Assembly: GCA_015207155.1 (NCBI GenBank)
Contig: JADEXK010000010.1
Span: forward strand, 1-64,000
From: Nostocales cyanobacterium LEGE 11386
GTDB lineage: Bacteria > Cyanobacteriota > Cyanobacteriia > Cyanobacteriales > Nostocaceae
DNA: 64,000 nucleotides
Direction: 5' to 3'
The notes under the pieces are model-generated. The model was not told the DNA's origin and made no database searches. It saw nothing but the letters and a program-made list of their open reading frames with translations. A program made the translations under genes and the position numbers. Within the stretch, counting starts at the first letter, position 1, and every line of letters begins with the position of its first letter. Positions 61,685-64,000 of this stretch are shown here, one piece after another.

Positions 61685-63523
61685 TTAGGCAAACGCTGCC
61701 GTTTTCACATCATTATTTGCCAAAATCTCTTGCAATTCTTCAGCGTCAACTGTTTCTTTATCAACCAGCATTCTCGCAATTTCATCAAGAATGTGGCGAT
61801 TGTTCACTAACACTTCTTTAGCACGTGTATAAGCTACTTCCACCAATTTACGAACTTCTTCATCAATGGCAGCAGCAGTTTCTTCAGAGAAATCACGCTC
61901 TGACATGATATCACGACCTAGGAACATGTTACCTTGCTGACGACCCAGAGCAACAGGCCCCAAGCGATCGCTCATGCCAAAGCGGGTAATCATTTGACGC
62001 GCAACACGGGCTACTTGTTGCAAGTCATTGGAAGCACCTGTGGTCACTTCTTCGTCACCAAAGATTAATTCTTCAGCAATGCGACCACCTAAAGCCACAG
62101 CCATCTGATTTTCTAGATAAGCGCGGCTGTATAATCCTGTGTCCATCCGGTCTTCACTGGGGGTAAACCAAGTTAAACCACCGGCGCGACCACGTGGGAT
62201 AATGCTGATTTTCTGTACTGGGTCATAGTCGGGCATCAAAGCACCAACCAAGGCGTGACCAGCTTCGTGATATGCTACCAAGGTTTTGCGTTTTTCGCTC
62301 ATTACCCGGTCTTTCTTCTCTGGGCCGGCTAACACGCGATCAATAGCGTCGTTGATTTCATCCATCGAAATTTCGGTCAAGTTGCGCCGTGCTGCCAAAA
62401 TAGCAGCTTCGTTCAACAGGTTGGATAAATCTGCACCAGTAAAACCAGGGGTACGACGAGCAATTTTATCCAAGTCCACATCCTTGGCTAGGGTCTTACC
62501 ACGGGCGTGAACTTTGAGAATTTCGCTCCGTCCGGCATAATCGGGACGGTCTACAACTACCTGACGGTCAAAACGACCGGGACGCAACAATGCTGCATCT
62601 AATACATCAGGACGGTTGGTAGCAGCAATAATAATGATGCCTGTGTTACCTTCAAAACCATCCATTTCGGTAAGTAATTGGTTGAGGGTTTGTTCCCGCT
62701 CATCATTACCACCGCCTAAACCTGCACCCCGTTGACGACCTACAGCGTCAATTTCATCGATGAAGACGATACAAGGAGCATTAGTTTTAGCTTGCTCAAA
62801 TAAATCGCGGACGCGGGACGCACCCACACCAACGAACATTTCCACAAACTCAGAACCAGAGATGGAGAAGAAGGGTACACCAGCTTCACCCGCTACAGCA
62901 CGAGCTAGGAGGGTTTTACCTGTACCAGGAGGGCCAACTAACAGTACACCTTTAGGAATTTTGGCACCAACTGCGGTAAAGCGATCGGCGTTTTTGAGAA
63001 AGTCTACTACTTCGTTTAATTCCAGCTTGGCTTGGTCAATACCAGCGACATCACCAAAAGTTACCTGAGTTTGCGGCTCCATCTGCACTCTGGCTTTGGA
63101 CTTACCAAAGTTCATTGCTTGGCTACCAGGGCCACTTTGCGCGCGGCGGAGCAAGAAGAATAAGCCCACTAGAAGCAATACAGGGAAAAATAAGCTGCTC
63201 AGTGCCTTAAACCAAAATCCTTCGTCTGTTTGCGGCAAAACAGAAATATCAACGCCTCTATCAGTTAATGTATTGATTAAATCAGGGTCGTTGACTAAAG
63301 TCACTACCTTCTTATTACCGTCGCTGGAGGTAACAAGTGCTGTAGAGCGATCTGCACTAAGGCTGACTCTATCTACTCTGCCTTTCTCAACTTCTTGGAT
63401 AAATTGACTGTATCGCCATGTTTCTTTGCTTTGAGGTTGCTTGTCAAAGAATGCTGTTCCTAGGGCAATGACAACAATAAAAAGCAGCGCGTACAGCCCC
63501 GCATTTCTCCATCTTTTATTCAC
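61685..63523 (-). CDS. ftsH: ATP-dependent zinc metalloprotease FtsH
   Basis: A 612-residue AAA+ membrane protease. Two N-terminal membrane helices (about 9-26 and 107-127) flank a lumenal or periplasmic domain. Walker A is GPPGTGKT, Walker B is [18 protein letters not shown], the arginine-finger region is RPGRFDRQ, and the zinc motif is HEAGH. In cyanobacteria FtsH paralogues degrade damaged D1 and control regulators such as Fur; the start [20 protein letters not shown] suggests the FtsH3-like group, but the paralogue number is not assigned. The first helix, together with the absence of partners, leaves the exact complex open. Confidence 0.96.
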   Translation of the reverse strand: MNKRWRNAGLYALLFIVVIALGTAFFDKQPQSKETWRYSQFIQEVEKGRVDRVSLSADRSTALVTSSDGNKKVVTLVNDPDLINTLTDRGVDISVLPQTDEGFWFKALSSLFFPVLLLVGLFFLLRRAQSGPGSQAMNFGKSKARVQMEPQTQVTFGDVAGIDQAKLELNEVVDFLKNADRFTAVGAKIPKGVLLVGPPGTGKTLLARAVAGEAGVPFFSISGSEFVEMFVGVGASRVRDLFEQAKTNAPCIVFIDEIDAVGRQRGAGLGGGNDEREQTLNQLLTEMDGFEGNTGIIIIAATNRPDVLDAALLRPGRFDRQVVVDRPDYAGRSEILKVHARGKTLAKDVDLDKIARRTPGFTGADLSNLLNEAAILAARRNLTEISMDEINDAIDRVLAGPEKKDRVMSEKRKTLVAYHEAGHALVGALMPDYDPVQKISIIPRGRAGGLTWFTPSEDRMDTGLYSRAYLENQMAVALGGRIAEELIFGDEEVTTGASNDLQQVARVARQMITRFGMSDRLGPVALGRQQGNMFLGRDIMSERDFSEETAAAIDEEVRKLVEVAYTRAKEVLVNNRHILDEIARMLVDKETVDAEELQEILANNDVKTAAFA

Positions 63524-63635
63524 TGAGGTCTATCCTCCTGTATTTTTTGGCGTTCTTGTAGCTTCTCTGAATATGAGAGGGCATTATTAAGAATTATGTT
63601 AACTTATCTTAAGGTATAACATAATGATGCAGCTG
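63524..63635. promoter_or_regulatory. ftsH promoter region
   Basis: A 112-bp spacer between ftsH and the upstream aminotransferase gene on the same strand. AGGAGGATAG-type purine-rich sequence (reverse of CTATCCTCCTG, 63530-63540) is the ribosome binding site of ftsH. The imperfect hairpin of the spacer is not convincing. Confidence 0.5.
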
Positions 63636-64000
63636 TCATGCTAAAAAAAGCCTCCTGATTTGCGGAAAACTAGGATGGTAGGGATTATATTGTAGCGACC
63701 CTGTGGGCTGCTGAACGGTATGAATGGGGATAATTTCTACCACACTATTAGTGTAGGCGATCGCTTCAAATCTCCTGACTAAATCTGCATTCCAAGGTTC
63801 CTCACGCACGTTTGGCAGCCACTTGATAATTTGCGATCGCATAACTCCCGGCAAAATTCCCTCTGTCAACGGTGGAGTCCACCAACTACTATCTTGCCAT
63901 CCCCAAAGATTACCTGTGGTAGTTTCTAGCCAATGACCTGCGGCATCTACTAAAATTGCTTCTTGAGCATTTAAATGTTGGGCATGAGTCTTGGCTAACC
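63636..64000 (-). CDS. Class IV aminotransferase, probable aminodeoxychorismate lyase (5' end outside window)
   Basis: About 121 C-terminal residues. The reading LAKTHAQHLNAQEAILVDAA, GHWLETTTGNLWGWQDSSWW, TPPLTEGILPGVMRSQII and FEAIAYTNSVVEIIPIH fits the PabC/BCAT fold: TTTGNLW and LTEGILPGV contact PLP and its phosphate. PabC makes 4-aminobenzoate for folate; the class cannot be told from the C-terminal half alone (D-amino acid or branched-chain transaminases share this fold). Upstream part is missing at the window edge. It lies 112 bp upstream of ftsH in the same direction. Confidence 0.8.
   Translation of the reverse strand, partial: LAKTHAQHLNAQEAILVDAAGHWLETTTGNLWGWQDSSWWTPPLTEGILPGVMRSQIIKWLPNVREEPWNADLVRRFEAIAYTNSVVEIIPIHTVQQPTGSLQYNPYHPSFPQIRRLFLA

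Overview
The window comes from a filamentous, heterocyst-type cyanobacterium (Nostoc/Anabaena group). Evidence: photosystem II genes psbB (CP47) and psbT, a cyanobacterial-type Hfq next to dapF, a SigG-type ECF sigma factor with its anti-sigma partner, a DevBCA-type exporter, the fused arginine dihydrolase/ornithine cyclodeaminase (AgrE/ArgZ type), frequent HIP1 octamers (GCGATCGC), heptameric STRR arrays and many small palindromic repeats. No phage, CRISPR array or full insertion sequence was seen.

Layout. 0-4 kb: the 3' end of a 5S rRNA with its terminator (end of an rrn operon), miaB, a decayed Uma2-type gene, and a TonB-like protein with an unusual C-terminal tail. 4-10 kb: the AgrE-type arginine catabolic enzyme, a DUF2085 membrane protein, a broken PIN-toxin module and a von Willebrand A protein. 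10-20 kb: a two-gene DUF6745 module, a PQQ-type sugar dehydrogenase lipoprotein, a nitrilase-family amidase, MarC, isoaspartyl peptidase, a small DUF2256 zinc-ribbon protein (too short for routine calling), a large multi-GAF kinase-like protein and pyrD. 20-29 kb: ergothioneine genes egtC-egtB-egtD, split by small mobile repeats, then a peptide-type ABC permease and its substrate-binding lipoprotein. 29-39 kb: psbB-psbT, rpsA, a HAD protein, a DNA glycosylase, dapF/hfq and leuS. 39-49 kb: gamma-glutamylcyclotransferase-like protein, sigG and anti-sigma, L,D-transpeptidase, a ComFB-family protein, an M23 peptidase, and devB-devC-devA with a divergent TetR regulator and a good candidate operator. 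49-57 kb: two soluble signalling kinases, one with 1928 residues and about eleven HAMP modules encoded by near-identical 276-bp DNA repeats. 57-64 kb: GNAT acetyltransferase, pentapeptide-repeat protein, bioB, a lipoprotein of unknown function, ftsH and the 3' part of a class IV aminotransferase gene.

The most informative non-coding result is a pair of miniature transposable elements. They are 153 and 198 bp long with matching terminal inverted repeats, and each is flanked by a different perfect 7-bp direct repeat. One lies between egtD and egtB and interrupts the end of a second small inverted-repeat element. The other carries a 45-bp palindromic insertion and supplies the last codon and stop of a hybrid kinase. 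No clear new multi-gene system is evident. The strongest leads are this element family, the frameshifted PIN gene, the TetR/DevBCA operator, the HAMP-array kinase and the TonB variant.
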